Source: an uncultured Pelagibacteraceae bacterium
GTDB taxonomy: Bacteria; Pseudomonadota; Alphaproteobacteria; Pelagibacterales; Pelagibacteraceae
Direction: 5' to 3'
Length of the DNA stretch: 41,695 nt
Assembly (NCBI GenBank): GCA_902607215.1
Contig: CACLJJ010000005.1
Coordinates: 1 to 41,695 of the forward strand
The notes below the pieces were generated by a model. The model did no database searches. It saw nothing but the letters and a program-made list of their open reading frames with translations, and was not told the origin of the DNA. This document shows, piece by piece, positions 19,630 through 34,263 of the stretch. The translations under genes were made by a program, and so were the position numbers. Each line of letters opens with the position of its first letter. Positions within the stretch are counted from its first letter, which is position 1.

Positions 19630-21474
19630 TTAGCTTTCTAGAAAACTTTTTAATTGTTTCGATCTACTAGGATGTTTTAATTTTCTTAAAGCTTTAGCTT
19701 CTATTTGTCTAATTCTTTCTCTTGTAACTGAAAATTGTAAACCAACTTCTTCTAATGTGTGATCTGTGTTCATTCCCACACCGAATCTCATCCTTAAAAC
19801 TCTTTCCTCTCTTGGGGTTAAAGTTGATAAAATTTTTGTCGTAGCCTCGCTTAAATTAGATTTAATTGCTTGTTCTAAAGGTGCAAGCGCTTTTGTATCT
19901 TCTATAAAATCTCCTAAACTGCTATCCTCCTCATCTCCAACTGGTTTTTCTAATGAAACTGGCTCTTTTGAAATTTTTAAAACTTTTCTAACTTTTTCAA
20001 GTGGCATTCTCAATTTTTTTGCTAGTTCCTCTGGTGTTGCTTCTCTTCCAAACTCACTTAGTATTAACCTTTGAGTCCTTACGATTTTGTTTATAGTTTC
20101 AATCATATGTACCGGTATTCTAATTGTTCTGGCTTGATCAGCAATTGATCTTGTTATTGCCTGCCTAATCCACCAAGTTGCATAAGTAGAAAATTTATAA
20201 CCTCTTCTATATTCAAATTTATCAACAGCCTTCATAAGGCCTATATTCCCTTCTTGGATCAAATCTAAAAATTGAAGTCCTCTATTTGTATATTTTTTTG
20301 CAATTGAAATTACTAGTCTTAAATTGGCCTCAACCATTTCTTTTTTTGCTATTCTAGATTCTTTCTCACCTTTTTGAATTCTACTTAACAATTTTTTAAA
20401 TTCAGTTACTGAAATTCCCAATTTATTGCTTATTAATACCAATCTTTCTCTTATGTTTTTAAATTCATTTTTATTTTTTTGAAAAAATTGTTTCCAAGTA
20501 GAATTGGTATCTAAAAAAGATTTTAATTTTGGATTAATTTCATTTCCTACATAAAATTTAACAAATTCGTTTCGAGATATTTTATGGTTTATGGCTAGTC
20601 TTAATAAGTTTCCTTCTAAAGAAATAATTTTTTTATTTTCTGAGTAGTGTTTTTGAACTAAATCTTCTAGCACAGATGGTGATAGCTGAAGCGATTTTAT
20701 ACTCTCAAGAATAACTTGGACAATTTTTTTATAATTTTTTTCTTTTGATGGTGAAAAAATACTTGAATTTAAAACACAATTCAGTCTCTCTTTTTGATAT
20801 TTTATTAGTTTATTATATTCTTTTGTAAGATTGTTAATTGTTTTTAAAACTTTCGGTCTAATTTCACTTTCCATAGCGGCCAGAGTTGGATTAAATTCAT
20901 CTTCATCCACACTTCTACTGTCATCTTGTTCAGCACTATCTTTATCTTTAATTTCTTCAGTACTTGCTTTTTGTTTTGAGGAAATTCCAGTGTTTTCATC
21001 TTCCATATAGTTTGTATCAATATCAATTATTTCTCTAACCAATATTTGATCATTTTGAAGTTTTTCATCCCACTCAAAAAATTGTTGTGCTGTAATTGGA
21101 CTTTGGGACAATGCATTTAACATAACATCTTTTCCTGCTTCAATTCTTTTTGCTATTGCAATTTCTCCCTCTCTAGATAAGAGCTCCACTCCTCCCATCT
21201 CACGCAAATACATTCTTATGGGGTCATCGCTTTTTTCGATTGACTTACCTTCTTCCTTTGATTGACTGTCTCTTTTTTTAAGAACTTTAAAATCTGATTT
21301 TTTTTCAACAAGAGCTATCTTATCATTCAAAATGTGAATAAATGCCTGGGCTAAATTTTCACCAGACAGGTTTCTTTTTCCCAAGGATTTGTTTAGTTCT
21401 TCGTGAGTTATGAAGCCTCTATGGATCCCACGACCCATTAATCTAGCAAATGATTTTGTAATTATTCTTTCCAC
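19630..21474 (-). CDS. rpoD: RNA polymerase primary sigma factor (GTG start)
   Basis: [103 protein letters not shown]. Confidence 0.98.
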   Translation of the reverse strand: MERIITKSFARLMGRGIHRGFITHEELNKSLGKRNLSGENLAQAFIHILNDKIALVEKKSDFKVLKKRDSQSKEEGKSIEKSDDPIRMYLREMGGVELLSREGEIAIAKRIEAGKDVMLNALSQSPITAQQFFEWDEKLQNDQILVREIIDIDTNYMEDENTGISSKQKASTEEIKDKDSAEQDDSRSVDEDEFNPTLAAMESEIRPKVLKTINNLTKEYNKLIKYQKERLNCVLNSSIFSPSKEKNYKKIVQVILESIKSLQLSPSVLEDLVQKHYSENKKIISLEGNLLRLAINHKISRNEFVKFYVGNEINPKLKSFLDTNSTWKQFFQKNKNEFKNIRERLVLISNKLGISVTEFKKLLSRIQKGEKESRIAKKEMVEANLRLVISIAKKYTNRGLQFLDLIQEGNIGLMKAVDKFEYRRGYKFSTYATWWIRQAITRSIADQARTIRIPVHMIETINKIVRTQRLILSEFGREATPEELAKKLRMPLEKVRKVLKISKEPVSLEKPVGDEEDSSLGDFIEDTKALAPLEQAIKSNLSEATTKILSTLTPREERVLRMRFGVGMNTDHTLEEVGLQFSVTRERIRQIEAKALRKLKHPSRSKQLKSFLES

Positions 21475-21540
21475 AATAAAATAGTTAGGAAGCCTTATAT
21501 AATATCAATTTTAAAAAAATCCACGTTTAAATTTCTAAAT

Positions 21541-23316
21541 TTAGTTGATATTTTGCAACTTTTTTAATTCTTTTATCTTGTTAAAAGTACTTTCATTTAA
21601 ATCTTCTGAAAACTTCGACTCAAGGTCACTAATTTTGATCTCAATTGATAAATTTGCAAGATCCTTCTTCATTTCATCAAAAATTTCTAGTAGTTTTTGA
21701 TGGTCTTTTTTTATCTTATTTGAAATATGCTTAATTGAAGCAAACTTATTAATTTTTTCAATTAAGCTTTTATCTGTTGGAAGATCCTCAATATTAATTT
21801 CATTATTTCTTTGAATATAATCTTTTATTTCAAAAAAAATTTTTTTTCCTTGATCAGTTATAAATTCCACATTTTCAAACAAATCCATATTTTCTTTAAA
21901 TAAGAACAAATTATTTATTATTAAATATAACAAAGAATACTCTTGAAGTTCAGCTTTACTTAATGATTTTGTTTCATTAAATATTTTTTTTGTGGAACTA
22001 AGTGAATATACATGTTTAATTGCAAATTTCTTACCCTTACTTAAATTAGGAGTTAATTGAGAAATTTTTCCAAGGAAAAAATCCAAAATATATTTTTTTA
22101 TAAATTCGTCCTTAATAGTATTCGTGATACTTCTCAATTTTTTTTCAAGAGTTGCAAGTGAAGATGGTGAATTTGTTGTTTGTTTTTTAAAATGAGTAAA
22201 CAAAAAATTATGTATTAATATTTTATTTTCTTTAAAATAATCTAAAAATAAATTTTTTCCATTTTTACTAACATAACTATCTGGATCCTCACCACCTGGT
22301 AAGAATAAAAAAGAAATTTGTTTCTCTGGTTGTATTTCTTTAATTGAATTTTCAGCTGCTCTTACAGCAGCTTTATAGCCACTCTCGTCACTATCAAAAC
22401 AAATAATTATTTCATCAAAAAACTGATTTAAAATAGATGTTTGCCTATCAGTAAGCGCTGTTCCAAGATTTGCAACACAATTTTCAATTCCACTTCTGCT
22501 TAAACCAATAACATCCATATAACCTTCAACTAGAAAAACTTCATTAGATGAATTTGAAAATTTTCTAGCCTTGTCAAGGTTATATAAATTGTTTCCTTTT
22601 TTAAAAAATTGTGTTTCTGGCGAGTTAATATACTTTGCTAAATAAGATTTTTTTTGAGTTATCCTTCCACCAATAGCTATTGGTTGTCCTGTGATAGAAT
22701 TTATTGGAAAAATAATTCTATCTCTAAATCTCTCTGCATAAATATTCTTTTTTTCATCAAAATAAAAAAGACCACATTCTTTTAAAATTTTTTCATCAAA
22801 TTTTTTTATTAATGTTTCATAGAAATTTGGATTTTTTTTTACATAACCAATATTAAATTTTTTAACCACTTCAGCTGTTAAATTTCTTTCTTTTAAATAA
22901 TCTTTAGCTAATTTTGAATCTGGATTTTTTAAAAGCTCTTCATGATAAAAATTAATATAAGTTGAATAAATTGAAATATATTTTTGCCAATTTTTTTCTC
23001 TTTCCTCGTCTGATTTTGAGAAAGTATAAGGTTTTATTCCCGCAAGATTAGCCAAGGTTTTTACAGCTTCACCAAATTTTAAATTTTGAGTTTTCATTAT
23101 AAAATCAAAAATATTTCCATGCTCAGAAGTGCTAAAACAGTGATAAAATCCTTTTTCATCATTTACTGTAAATGAGGGAGTTTTTTCATTTTTAAAAGGA
23201 GAAAGTCCCACAAATTCTTTTCCTCTTTTTTTTAGATTTACATATTTTGAAACGACCGTTGAGACTTTGAGTCTTGTTTTTATCTCATCCAAATATTCTT
23301 TAGGATACTTCATCAT
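21541..23316 (-). CDS. dnaG: DNA primase
   Basis: LKKRGKEFVGLSPFKNEKTPSFTV, FYHCF zinc-finger region, FLVEGYMDVIGL, CFDSDESGYKAA Toprim motifs. Confidence 0.96.
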   Translation of the reverse strand: MMKYPKEYLDEIKTRLKVSTVVSKYVNLKKRGKEFVGLSPFKNEKTPSFTVNDEKGFYHCFSTSEHGNIFDFIMKTQNLKFGEAVKTLANLAGIKPYTFSKSDEEREKNWQKYISIYSTYINFYHEELLKNPDSKLAKDYLKERNLTAEVVKKFNIGYVKKNPNFYETLIKKFDEKILKECGLFYFDEKKNIYAERFRDRIIFPINSITGQPIAIGGRITQKKSYLAKYINSPETQFFKKGNNLYNLDKARKFSNSSNEVFLVEGYMDVIGLSRSGIENCVANLGTALTDRQTSILNQFFDEIIICFDSDESGYKAAVRAAENSIKEIQPEKQISFLFLPGGEDPDSYVSKNGKNLFLDYFKENKILIHNFLFTHFKKQTTNSPSSLATLEKKLRSITNTIKDEFIKKYILDFFLGKISQLTPNLSKGKKFAIKHVYSLSSTKKIFNETKSLSKAELQEYSLLYLIINNLFLFKENMDLFENVEFITDQGKKIFFEIKDYIQRNNEINIEDLPTDKSLIEKINKFASIKHISNKIKKDHQKLLEIFDEMKKDLANLSIEIKISDLESKFSEDLNESTFNKIKELKKLQNIN

Positions 23317-23774
23317 TTATTTAAAACTTCCTTTAAAATTGTTCCAGCTTTTGAAAAATCTAGATTGTCAGAATAATTTTTTTTTAGCTCCCCCATAACT
23401 TTGCCCATATCCCTTATACTTTGAGCGTTTATTTTTTTAACAATTTCTAAACATATATTTTTTGTTTCTTCATCACTCAGTTGCTTAGGTAAATAATTTA
23501 ACAAAATGCTGACTTCATTTTCCTCTATCTTTGATAAATCTTCTCTATTATTTTTTTTATATATTTCAATTGATTCTGATCTTTGTTTAATCATCCTTTT
23601 TAAAAGCTGCTTGATATCATTTTCATCGGTTTCTTTTTTTTGGGGACCCGATCTGTTAGCAATATCAAGATCTTTGATTGATGATAAAATTAACCTGTAA
23701 GTTGATATTTTTCCCTTATCTTTTGATTTTAAGGAATTTTGATAATCGTTTTCTATTTTGCTTTTGAGAGACAT
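23313..23774 (-). CDS. yqeY: GatB/YqeY domain protein
   Basis: LLKRMIKQRSESIEIYKKNNREDLSKIEENEVSILLNYLPKQLSDEE, DMGKVMGELK; overlaps dnaG. Confidence 0.9.
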   Translation of the reverse strand: MSLKSKIENDYQNSLKSKDKGKISTYRLILSSIKDLDIANRSGPQKKETDENDIKQLLKRMIKQRSESIEIYKKNNREDLSKIEENEVSILLNYLPKQLSDEETKNICLEIVKKINAQSIRDMGKVMGELKKNYSDNLDFSKAGTILKEVLNK

Positions 23775-23845
23775 TATTTTTTTACACTTTATACAAAATT
23801 ACTCAAAAGAAAAAATTGTATTTTAAAAATTTTTCATTACATCTG

Positions 23846-23874
23846 TTGCGAAAATTTAGCTTTTATTGTATTAA
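23846..23874 (+). promoter_or_regulatory. Candidate carAB promoter TTGCGA-N17-TATTAA
   Basis: TTGCGA at 23846-23851, TATTAA at 23869-23874, upstream of the TTG start at 23896. Confidence 0.4.
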
Positions 23875-23895
23875 CCTTTAACTCATGAGTTGTAA

Positions 23896-25095
23896 TTGAA
23901 CAAAAAACGAAAAGTAAACTCAACAAAAAAATCAAAATTTTCCCCAGGTGTTTTAGTTCTTGAAAATAGACAGGTTTTTAGGGGAATTGGTATTGGTTAT
24001 GAGGGAACGACCACTGGTGAAGTTTGCTTTAATACATCAATAACTGGTTATCAGGAAATTATATCTGATCCTTCTTACTCGGGACAAATCATAAATTTCA
24101 CTTTTCCACACATTGGAAATGTTGGGACAAATAATGAAGATCATGAGTCAGATAAAGTTTGGACAAAAGGTGTAATTTTTAATTCAGAGATAACTAATCC
24201 TTCAAATTACAGGTCACTTAAAAATTTAGATCAGTGGTTAAAAAAAAATAAAATTGTAGGATTAACTGGTTTAGATACTAGAAGTTTAACTAATTTTATT
24301 AGAGACAAAGGTGCTCCAAAAGGAACCATTTCAAACAACAAAAAGGGTAAATTTAATTTAAAAAAACTAATAAATGCCTCTACGAAGTGGCCTGGCCTAA
24401 ATGGTCTGGACCTTGCAAAAACTGTAACCACCCAAAAAAAATATACTTGGAAGGGATTTAAAACTTGGAATAAGCAAAAAGGTTTTCTAAAAAATAAAAA
24501 GAAAAAGAAAAATTTAAAAATTGTAGCAATAGATTATGGAATTAAAAAAAATATTTTAAGATATTTTTCAAATTTTAAATGTGATGTGTCTGTAGTTCCA
24601 TGTAAAATGAGTGCAGAACAAATATTAAAATTAAAACCGGATGGAGTTTTTTTATCCAATGGTCCTGGTGATCCAGCTGCAACAGGAAAGTATGCAATAA
24701 AAATTATTCAAAATTTAATAAAAGCTAATATTCCTATATTTGGAATATGTCTTGGTCACCAATTATTAGCTTTGGCATTAAAAGCAAGAACAAAAAAAAT
24801 GAAATTAGGACATAGGGGGGCAAATCATCCTGTAAAAAATTTAATAAATAATAGAGTTGAGATAACCAGTCAAAATCATGGCTTTGAAATAATTAAACAA
24901 AGTTTACCAAAAAATGTTGAGGTAACACATAGATCTTTATTTGATAATTGTGTTGAGGGAATAAAATTAAAAAATAAACCAGTTTTTTCAGTTCAGTATC
25001 ATCCTGAATCAAGCCCAGGACCACAGGATAGCTATTATTTATTTGATCAATTTATTAAAGAAATAAAAAAAAATGCCAAAAAGAAAAGATATTAA
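23896..25095 (+). CDS. carA: carbamoyl-phosphate synthase small subunit (TTG start)
   Basis: [75 protein letters not shown]. Confidence 0.96.
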   Translation: MNKKRKVNSTKKSKFSPGVLVLENRQVFRGIGIGYEGTTTGEVCFNTSITGYQEIISDPSYSGQIINFTFPHIGNVGTNNEDHESDKVWTKGVIFNSEITNPSNYRSLKNLDQWLKKNKIVGLTGLDTRSLTNFIRDKGAPKGTISNNKKGKFNLKKLINASTKWPGLNGLDLAKTVTTQKKYTWKGFKTWNKQKGFLKNKKKKKNLKIVAIDYGIKKNILRYFSNFKCDVSVVPCKMSAEQILKLKPDGVFLSNGPGDPAATGKYAIKIIQNLIKANIPIFGICLGHQLLALALKARTKKMKLGHRGANHPVKNLINNRVEITSQNHGFEIIKQSLPKNVEVTHRSLFDNCVEGIKLKNKPVFSVQYHPESSPGPQDSYYLFDQFIKEIKKNAKKKRY

Positions 25096-28000
25096 AAAAA
25101 TTTTAGTTGTTGGTGCGGGCCCTATTATAATCGGACAAGCTTGTGAATTTGATTATTCTGGAACGCAAGCTTGCAAAGCTCTAAAAGATGAAGGATATAA
25201 AGTTATTTTAATTAATTCTAACCCGGCAACAATTATGACCGATCCAAATGTTGCAGATAAAACTTATATAGAGCCAATTACTTTAAAGATTTTAGAAAAA
25301 ATTATTCAAAAAGAAAAACCTGATGCAATACTTCCAACAATGGGAGGTCAAACTGCTCTAAACCTAGCAATAGAGGCCGAGAAAAAAGGTGTTTTAAAAA
25401 AATATAAAATTGAACTTATCGGAGCAAGCTCAAAAGCTATTTCGAATGCTGAGGATAGAAAAAAATTTAGAAAAAATATGCTTGATATAGATTTAGATTT
25501 ACCAAAATCAAAAGTCGTTAATCGTTATAAAGATGCTTTTGAAGCTTTAAAAAAAATTGGTTTACCAGCGATTATCAGACCTGCATTTACTTTAGGTGGA
25601 CTGGGTGGTGGTATTGCAAAAAATAAAAAAGATTTTCTTAGAATAGTTAAAAATGGGTTACATGAATCTCCTGTAGGCCAAGTTTTAATAGAAGAATGCC
25701 TCGAGGGCTGGAAAGAATTTGAAATGGAAGTTGTCAGAGATAAACAAGACAATTGTATAATAGTTTGTTCAATAGAAAATGTTGATCCAATGGGCATTCA
25801 CACTGGGGACTCTATTACCGTCGCCCCAGCCTTAACGCTTACAGATAAAGAGTACCAGGTCATGAGAAATGCATCTATTGCATGTTTAAGAAAAATTGGT
25901 GTTGAAACTGGAGGATCGAATGTTCAGTTTGCTATCAATCCTAAAAATGGAAGAATGGTTGTCATTGAAATGAATCCAAGAGTTTCAAGATCTTCCGCTT
26001 TGGCATCAAAAGCAACGGGATTTCCAATCGCAAAAATTGCTGCAAAATTAGCAGTTGGATATACACTTGATGAATTAAAAAATGAAATAACAAAAACAAC
26101 TCCTGCTTCATTTGAGCCAACCATTGATTATATTGTAACTAAAGTACCAAGATTTACTTTCGAAAAATTTTCTCAATCACCAGCTATTTTAGGAACATCC
26201 ATGAAATCAGTTGGTGAAGCGATGGCAATTGGTAGAAATTTTAAAGAATCTTTTCAAAAAGCACTGTTGTCTTTAGAAATTGGTTTGTCTGGATTAGATA
26301 GAATTTTTAATTTAAATAAAAAAGAAATTGAAAAAAAACTAAAAATAAATATTCCAAATAAATTGCTTTTAGTTGCTGAGGCTATAAGAAAAAAAATAAA
26401 TTTAAAAAAAATACAAAAATTATCTGGAATTGATCCATGGTTTTTAGAACAGATTAAAGAAATTATAGAAACAGAAGATCAAATAAAGAAAGGAGGAATA
26501 CCAAAAAAATTCAACGAATTTAATAAGTTAAAATCTATGGGCTTTTCAGACAAAAAAATTGCTCAACTTTCTAGAACTAATGAAAAACTTGTTAGATCAA
26601 GAAGAACTGCCCTGAATCTATTTCCTGTTTATAAAAAAGTAGATACTTGTGCAGCTGAATTTAAATCATTCACTCCTTATATGTATTCTACATATCAAAG
26701 AAATTTTTCAATCAAAACTGAATGCGAAGCTAATCCTTCTTCAAAAAAGAAAATTATTATTTTGGGAGGAGGGCCAAATAGAATAGGCCAAGGAATTGAA
26801 TTTGATTACTGTTGTTGCCAAGCAAGTTACGCTTTGAAAGAAGTCGGCTTTGAAACGATAATGATAAACTGCAATCCCGAAACTGTCTCAACTGATTATG
26901 ATACAAGCGATAGATTGTACTTTGAGCCTTTGATAGAAGAATATGTACACAACATAATATTGAAAGAAAAATCAAACGGAAATTTGCTAGGAATAATTGC
27001 ACAATTTGGGGGTCAAACTCCCATTAAATTAGCAAAATTTCTTCATGAAAATTCATTACCAATAATAGGAACCCAGTATTCTTCGATTGATCTAGCTGAA
27101 GATAGAGACAGATTTAGAAAACTTCTAATTAAATTAAAATTAAAGCAAGCAGAAAGCGGAATTGCAAAAACATATAATGAAGCAATTAAAATTGCTTCAA
27201 AAATTGGATTGCCTTTGGTGGTTAGACCGTCATATGTGTTAGGCGGAAGAGCAATGGAAATAGTTTATGAAAAAAGTCAGCTAAAAGATTTTGTTGAGGA
27301 AGCATTCAATGCTAGTGAAAATAATCCTATCTTAATTGATAAATTTATAAATAACGCAATGGAAGTTGATGTAGATGCTATTTCAGATGGTAAAGAAGTT
27401 TTTGTTGCAGGTATCATGCAACACATTGAAGAAGCAGGCATACATTCTGGTGATTCAGCTTGCTGCCTCCCACCTGTTTCTATTAAAAAAGAATTGCTTG
27501 AAGAAATTAACCATCAAACAAAAAAATTAGCCTTATCATTAAAAGTTAAAGGTTTCATGAACGTACAATATGCAATTAAAAATGATGAAATTTTTATTAT
27601 TGAAGTTAATCCAAGAGCTAGCAGAACAGTCCCTTTTGTATCAAAAGCTAAGGGAATTCCTTTGGCTAAAATTGCTTCAAGAATAATGGCAGGTGAAGAA
27701 TTGTATAAATTTAATTTAAAAAACAAAAATAAAAATATGTATGCGGTCAAGGAAGCTGTTTTTCCATTTAATAAATTTCCAAATGTAGATGTTTTGCTGG
27801 GACCCGAAATGAAATCTACAGGAGAAGTGATGGGATTAGATAAAGATTTTGGTTTAGCTTATGCTAAAAGTCAAATAGCTTCAGCAAATTCACTACCTAC
27901 AAAAGGATTGGCATTTATTTCTTTGAAAAACAGCCATAAAGAAGAAGGTATAGATTTGGCTAAACAATTATTAAAATTAAATTTTACACTATCTGCCACA

Positions 28001-28297
28001 GAAGGAACGGCAAATTTCATTCGCAAGCACGGTATGAAATGTAAAAAAATAAATAAAGTTAGCGGAGGTTCTCCACATATTGTTGATATATTAAATTCAA
28101 AAAAAATTGCTTTAGTAATTAATACCGGAGGTGGAAAAAGTGAACACCGTCTTAACGACGCAATTGCTTTAAGAAGAGCAACTCTAATAAACAAAGTGCC
28201 TTATTGTACAAACATGTCAACTGCTCAAGCTTGCTTAAAAGGGATTAAATCTCTCAAAACAAAAGCAATTACAGTAACTTCTCTTCAGGATATTTAA
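25073..28297 (+). CDS. carB: carbamoyl-phosphate synthase large subunit
   Basis: [27 protein letters not shown], duplicated ATP-grasp domains, [22 protein letters not shown]-terminal MGS-like domain. Confidence 0.98.
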   Translation: MPKRKDIKKILVVGAGPIIIGQACEFDYSGTQACKALKDEGYKVILINSNPATIMTDPNVADKTYIEPITLKILEKIIQKEKPDAILPTMGGQTALNLAIEAEKKGVLKKYKIELIGASSKAISNAEDRKKFRKNMLDIDLDLPKSKVVNRYKDAFEALKKIGLPAIIRPAFTLGGLGGGIAKNKKDFLRIVKNGLHESPVGQVLIEECLEGWKEFEMEVVRDKQDNCIIVCSIENVDPMGIHTGDSITVAPALTLTDKEYQVMRNASIACLRKIGVETGGSNVQFAINPKNGRMVVIEMNPRVSRSSALASKATGFPIAKIAAKLAVGYTLDELKNEITKTTPASFEPTIDYIVTKVPRFTFEKFSQSPAILGTSMKSVGEAMAIGRNFKESFQKALLSLEIGLSGLDRIFNLNKKEIEKKLKINIPNKLLLVAEAIRKKINLKKIQKLSGIDPWFLEQIKEIIETEDQIKKGGIPKKFNEFNKLKSMGFSDKKIAQLSRTNEKLVRSRRTALNLFPVYKKVDTCAAEFKSFTPYMYSTYQRNFSIKTECEANPSSKKKIIILGGGPNRIGQGIEFDYCCCQASYALKEVGFETIMINCNPETVSTDYDTSDRLYFEPLIEEYVHNIILKEKSNGNLLGIIAQFGGQTPIKLAKFLHENSLPIIGTQYSSIDLAEDRDRFRKLLIKLKLKQAESGIAKTYNEAIKIASKIGLPLVVRPSYVLGGRAMEIVYEKSQLKDFVEEAFNASENNPILIDKFINNAMEVDVDAISDGKEVFVAGIMQHIEEAGIHSGDSACCLPPVSIKKELLEEINHQTKKLALSLKVKGFMNVQYAIKNDEIFIIEVNPRASRTVPFVSKAKGIPLAKIASRIMAGEELYKFNLKNKNKNMYAVKEAVFPFNKFPNVDVLLGPEMKSTGEVMGLDKDFGLAYAKSQIASANSLPTKGLAFISLKNSHKEEGIDLAKQLLKLNFTLSATEGTANFIRKHGMKCKKINKVSGGSPHIVDILNSKKIALVINTGGGKSEHRLNDAIALRRATLINKVPYCTNMSTAQACLKGIKSLKTKAITVTSLQDI

Positions 28298-28960
28298 TTA
28301 TTCTACTTTCCAATCCGTTGGAAAAGTAACATAATTTACTTGCAAACAGCGTCTCTCTTTAACTATTTCTTTTTTTTCCATACCGTGCCAAGTGTTTGGT
28401 CCGCTAGTAAAAAAATATCCACAATTATCTTTATAGGGAACAGTCTTTACTTTTTCTAGTTTTTCGTTATATAAATCTGTACCCAGATCTTCAGACTCAT
28501 TTAATTTATTAACAAATATTAAGCCTGATACTAATTTTTCTTTAATGTCACAATGAGGTTTAAGCCAAAAACCTTTTCTATCACAAATAATTTCAATTCT
28601 TATATATGAATTGGATAAATCTTTATTAACTAATTTGGAAAGTGTTTCATAAGCTTCCTTTGATTGCAGTTCTTTAATAAATTTTACCAAGTTAGGAAAA
28701 TTATTAGCATTTTCTTTTGTTACAAAGCATCTAAATTTTATAGCCTTACCACCTGATACTATTCCTTCTCGAAATTCTGCGGCACCTCCATCAATTGCTC
28801 TTGTTCCATCATGTGTTAAATTATGATCACTAACATTAGGTATATCTGCATTTATAATTTCTTGCATTGCTTCTTCTGATAATGAGTCATTATAAACCCA
28901 ATGTTCAAAGGGGGTATCAAACTTTTTACATTTATTTAATATTGAACTAAGAAAAGTCAT
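28298..28960 (-). CDS. 2OG-Fe(II) oxygenase-like protein
   Basis: LKPHCDIKEK (HxD) and NTWHGMEKKEIVKERRCLQVNY (distal His and Arg) match a DSBH dioxygenase pattern. Confidence 0.65.
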   Translation of the reverse strand: MTFLSSILNKCKKFDTPFEHWVYNDSLSEEAMQEIINADIPNVSDHNLTHDGTRAIDGGAAEFREGIVSGGKAIKFRCFVTKENANNFPNLVKFIKELQSKEAYETLSKLVNKDLSNSYIRIEIICDRKGFWLKPHCDIKEKLVSGLIFVNKLNESEDLGTDLYNEKLEKVKTVPYKDNCGYFFTSGPNTWHGMEKKEIVKERRCLQVNYVTFPTDWKVE

Positions 28961-29900
28961 AATTATTTATTTTTTCTTTTATATAGCTTGATATCTTATT
29001 TGTTTCATCAAGTATTTCATATTCCCAATACTCAATTGAGTCTTGAAGGTTTTTTGTGATATTTAAAGTTTCAAATAAATTAAAAAAGTGTTTAAATCTC
29101 TTATTGTTTTTTATTGCTGGCATTTGAGCAACATAAATAGGTTTTCCTGTAATAGCAGCTTCTGAAATCATAGAAGTTGAGTCGCATGTTACAACGATAT
29201 AATCGGCTAACTTTAGTGAGGAAAGATAAGCTTTTTTATTAACATCCTGAATTATAATTTGGTTTTTATCAAAAAAATCTTCTGCCTTTTTAATTATACT
29301 TTCAGGAGTTCTCATTGAGGGAATAAAAATTAATTGGTAACCATTTTGGATAAAATTTTTTTCAATTTTTAAAAATATTTTTTCAATGTTTATATCATTA
29401 AAATCATAATATTTATTTGGTCCACCCACAATTAAAGTAACAATTTTTTTTTCTTTGCTCATTTTGGATGTTAAATAATTCTCATTTAGATCTAACTCTT
29501 CACTTCTTAAGTAATGAATTGCTCCTTTACTCGTTAAAACATTTTTTCCCATTAATCCATCGTGCTCAGGCGCAACTACAAAATCAAAATTATTCAAAGA
29601 CACTTTTGGGTCTTGAATATGAATATTCATTATCTTATTTTTAAATTTTTTTTTAAGATAAATGGATGGAATAACGCTCTTTCTTCCACATGAAATCACA
29701 ATATTAAAGTCACGATCTATTTTATTTTTAAAAACAAAATTTTTTACTGGTGTTATTTTTGGAGGTAAAAATTCCCAAAAATTATTAAGTTCAATTTTCT
29801 CGTGTATAAAATCTAAGTTTAAAGCTTTAGCAAGACCTTCAACTTGACTTATCATTCCGTGCATACCTTCTGTTAATAATAAACCTTTAAATTTAGTCAT
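28947..29900 (-). CDS. ELM1/GtrOC1-like (mitochondrial-fission-ELM1, DUF1022) family protein
   Basis: TEGMHGMISQVEGLAKAL, VISCGRKSVIPSIYLKK, IHIQDPKV, FDFVVAPEHDGL, VTCDSTSMISEAAITGKPIYV. Confidence 0.8.
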   Translation of the reverse strand: MTKFKGLLLTEGMHGMISQVEGLAKALNLDFIHEKIELNNFWEFLPPKITPVKNFVFKNKIDRDFNIVISCGRKSVIPSIYLKKKFKNKIMNIHIQDPKVSLNNFDFVVAPEHDGLMGKNVLTSKGAIHYLRSEELDLNENYLTSKMSKEKKIVTLIVGGPNKYYDFNDINIEKIFLKIEKNFIQNGYQLIFIPSMRTPESIIKKAEDFFDKNQIIIQDVNKKAYLSSLKLADYIVVTCDSTSMISEAAITGKPIYVAQMPAIKNNKRFKHFFNLFETLNITKNLQDSIEYWEYEILDETNKISSYIKEKINNYDFS

Positions 29901-29906
29901 GAATTA

Positions 29907-29914
29907 CTATATAG
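29907..29914. promoter_or_regulatory. Palindromic CTATATAG, candidate shared bidirectional -10 for trxB and the ELM1-like gene
   Basis: Palindrome centred in the 21-nt gap; 6 nt to the left start codon and 7 nt to the right one. Confidence 0.45.
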
Positions 29915-29921
29915 CTTTGAT

Positions 29922-32068
<2,147 letters not shown>

Positions 32069-32091
32069 TTATTCTACTAGTTTTATAGATA

Positions 32092-34263
32092 ATGCAAAAT
32101 ACTTATCAAGATTTAATTACAGAGATACAGAATAAAAACCCTGGAATTTCTCCTAAGCTTGAGGGTGGTAAAAAGTTTGAGATAAAAACTGACTTTAAAC
32201 CAGCAGGTGATCAACCAGAAGCCATCAAACAATTGATTAATGGTGCAAATAAAGAACAATTAAGCCAGGTCCTGCTTGGAGTAACTGGTTCTGGAAAAAC
32301 TTTTACAATGGCCAAAGTTATCGAAAAAACTAATAGACCAGCTTTAATTCTTGCACCAAACAAAACTCTTGCTGCTCAACTTTATGGTGAGATGAAATCT
32401 TTTTTTCCAAATAACGCTGTTGAATACTTTGTATCTTATTACGATTATTATACGCCAGAAGCTTACGTACCAAGATCTGATACATATATTGAAAAGGAAG
32501 CTTCAATTAATGAACAAATAGATCGAATGCGTCACTCGGCAACTAGATCATTATTAGAAAGAGATGATGTTATTATTGTTGCAAGTGTTTCTTGTATCTA
32601 TGGTTTAGGCTCTGTTGAAGCTTATAGCAAAATGACACTAAGCTTAAAAAAAGATTATGAATATAATCGAGAGCAATTAATAAAATCTTTAGTAGCTTTA
32701 CAATATAAAAGAAATGATCAAAATTTTTATAGAGGTACTTTTAGAGCAAGAGGAGAATATCTTGAAATATTCCCATCACATCTTGAAGACAGAGCATGGA
32801 GATTAAGTTTATTTGGTGACAAATTAGACAAGATTGAAGAGTTTGATCCATTAACAGGTAATTTAGTTAATGAGCTAGAGATAATAAAAGTTTATGCAAA
32901 TAGTCATTACATAACTCCTAAACCAACAATTGAACAAGCAATATTAAAAATTAAAAAAGAATTAGAGATAACTTTAAAAAAATTTAAAGAACAAAATAAA
33001 TTACTTGAGGCACAAAGATTAGAAGAAAGAACTAAGTTTGATTTAGAAATGATAGAGGCTACAGGCTCTTGTGCTGGTATTGAAAATTATTCCAGATTTT
33101 TATCAGGCAGAAAACCTGGGGAACCACCGCCTACTCTTTTTGAATATTTTCCAGATAACACTCTTATTTTTGTTGATGAGTGTCACGTAACCGTCCCTCA
33201 ATTAAATGGGATGTATAAAGGTGACAGATCAAGAAAAAGTAACCTTGCAGAATATGGTTTTAGACTACCTTCTTGTATGGATAATAGACCTTTAAAGTTT
33301 GAAGAATGGGATGCTATGAGAACTCAAACAGTTTTTGTATCAGCAACACCAGGTCCTTGGGAATTAAAACAAGTTAAAAACAAATTTGTGGAACAAGTGA
33401 TTAGACCCACTGGATTAATTGATCCTCCAGTTAAAATAAGACCAGCTAAAAATCAAGTTGACGATTTAATGCATGAATGTAAAAGAGTTGTAGAAAAAAA
33501 CTACAGAGTATTAGTCACTACCTTAACAAAAAAAATGGCTGAAGATTTAACTGAATATCTTCACGAAAATGGAATTAAAGTAAGATATATGCATTCAGAT
33601 ATTGATACCCTTGAAAGAATAGAAATAATGAGAGATCTAAGGCTTGGTGTTTTTGATGTCTTGGTAGGTATAAACCTTTTAAGAGAGGGGCTTGATATTC
33701 CAGAATGTGCATTAGTTGGTATTTTGGATGCTGACAAAGAAGGTTTTTTAAGATCAGAAACTTCTTTAATTCAAACAATAGGAAGAGCTGCTAGAAATCT
33801 TGATGGTAAAGTTATTCTTTACGCAGATAAAAAAACTAAAAGTATAAAAAATGCCATAAAAGAGACTGATAGAAGAAGATCTATTCAAGAAGCTTATAAT
33901 AAAAAACATAAAATTGATGCTACGAGTATAAAAAAAGAAATTGGAGATGTTTTAGAAAGTGTTTATGAAAAAGACTATGTTAAAGTCGGTACTGAGGATA
34001 ATGTTGGGGGAAATCTTAAAAAACACTTAAAAGCACTTAACAAAAGAATGAAGCAGGCAGCAACAAATCTTGAGTTTGAAGAAGCAGCAAAAATCAGGGA
34101 TGAAATAAGAAAGCTTGAAGCATCAGAATTAGAAATTGTATTAAATCCTAAAGTAAAACAATATAGTGCAAATAATAAAATTTATCCTAAAGGTAGATCA
34201 ACAATGGGTTTGCCAGGAACAAGAGCTCAAAAAGGTAAAAAGAAATGGAAGCAAATAAAATAA
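32092..34263 (+). CDS. uvrB: excinuclease ABC subunit B
   Basis: [85 protein letters not shown]-terminal UVR motif. Confidence 0.98.
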   Translation: MQNTYQDLITEIQNKNPGISPKLEGGKKFEIKTDFKPAGDQPEAIKQLINGANKEQLSQVLLGVTGSGKTFTMAKVIEKTNRPALILAPNKTLAAQLYGEMKSFFPNNAVEYFVSYYDYYTPEAYVPRSDTYIEKEASINEQIDRMRHSATRSLLERDDVIIVASVSCIYGLGSVEAYSKMTLSLKKDYEYNREQLIKSLVALQYKRNDQNFYRGTFRARGEYLEIFPSHLEDRAWRLSLFGDKLDKIEEFDPLTGNLVNELEIIKVYANSHYITPKPTIEQAILKIKKELEITLKKFKEQNKLLEAQRLEERTKFDLEMIEATGSCAGIENYSRFLSGRKPGEPPPTLFEYFPDNTLIFVDECHVTVPQLNGMYKGDRSRKSNLAEYGFRLPSCMDNRPLKFEEWDAMRTQTVFVSATPGPWELKQVKNKFVEQVIRPTGLIDPPVKIRPAKNQVDDLMHECKRVVEKNYRVLVTTLTKKMAEDLTEYLHENGIKVRYMHSDIDTLERIEIMRDLRLGVFDVLVGINLLREGLDIPECALVGILDADKEGFLRSETSLIQTIGRAARNLDGKVILYADKKTKSIKNAIKETDRRRSIQEAYNKKHKIDATSIKKEIGDVLESVYEKDYVKVGTEDNVGGNLKKHLKALNKRMKQAATNLEFEEAAKIRDEIRKLEASELEIVLNPKVKQYSANNKIYPKGRSTMGLPGTRAQKGKKKWKQIK

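Noticed and set aside
20844-21026. 60-aa minus-strand ORF
   Set aside because: Alternative frame entirely inside rpoD with no recognisable motif.
27871-28194. 107-aa minus-strand ORF (and other carB antisense ORFs at 25525, 25924, 26757, 27514)
   Set aside because: Fully antisense to the conserved carB; no family motifs.
33575-33778. 67-aa minus-strand ORF
   Set aside because: Antisense to uvrB helicase motifs; no independent support.
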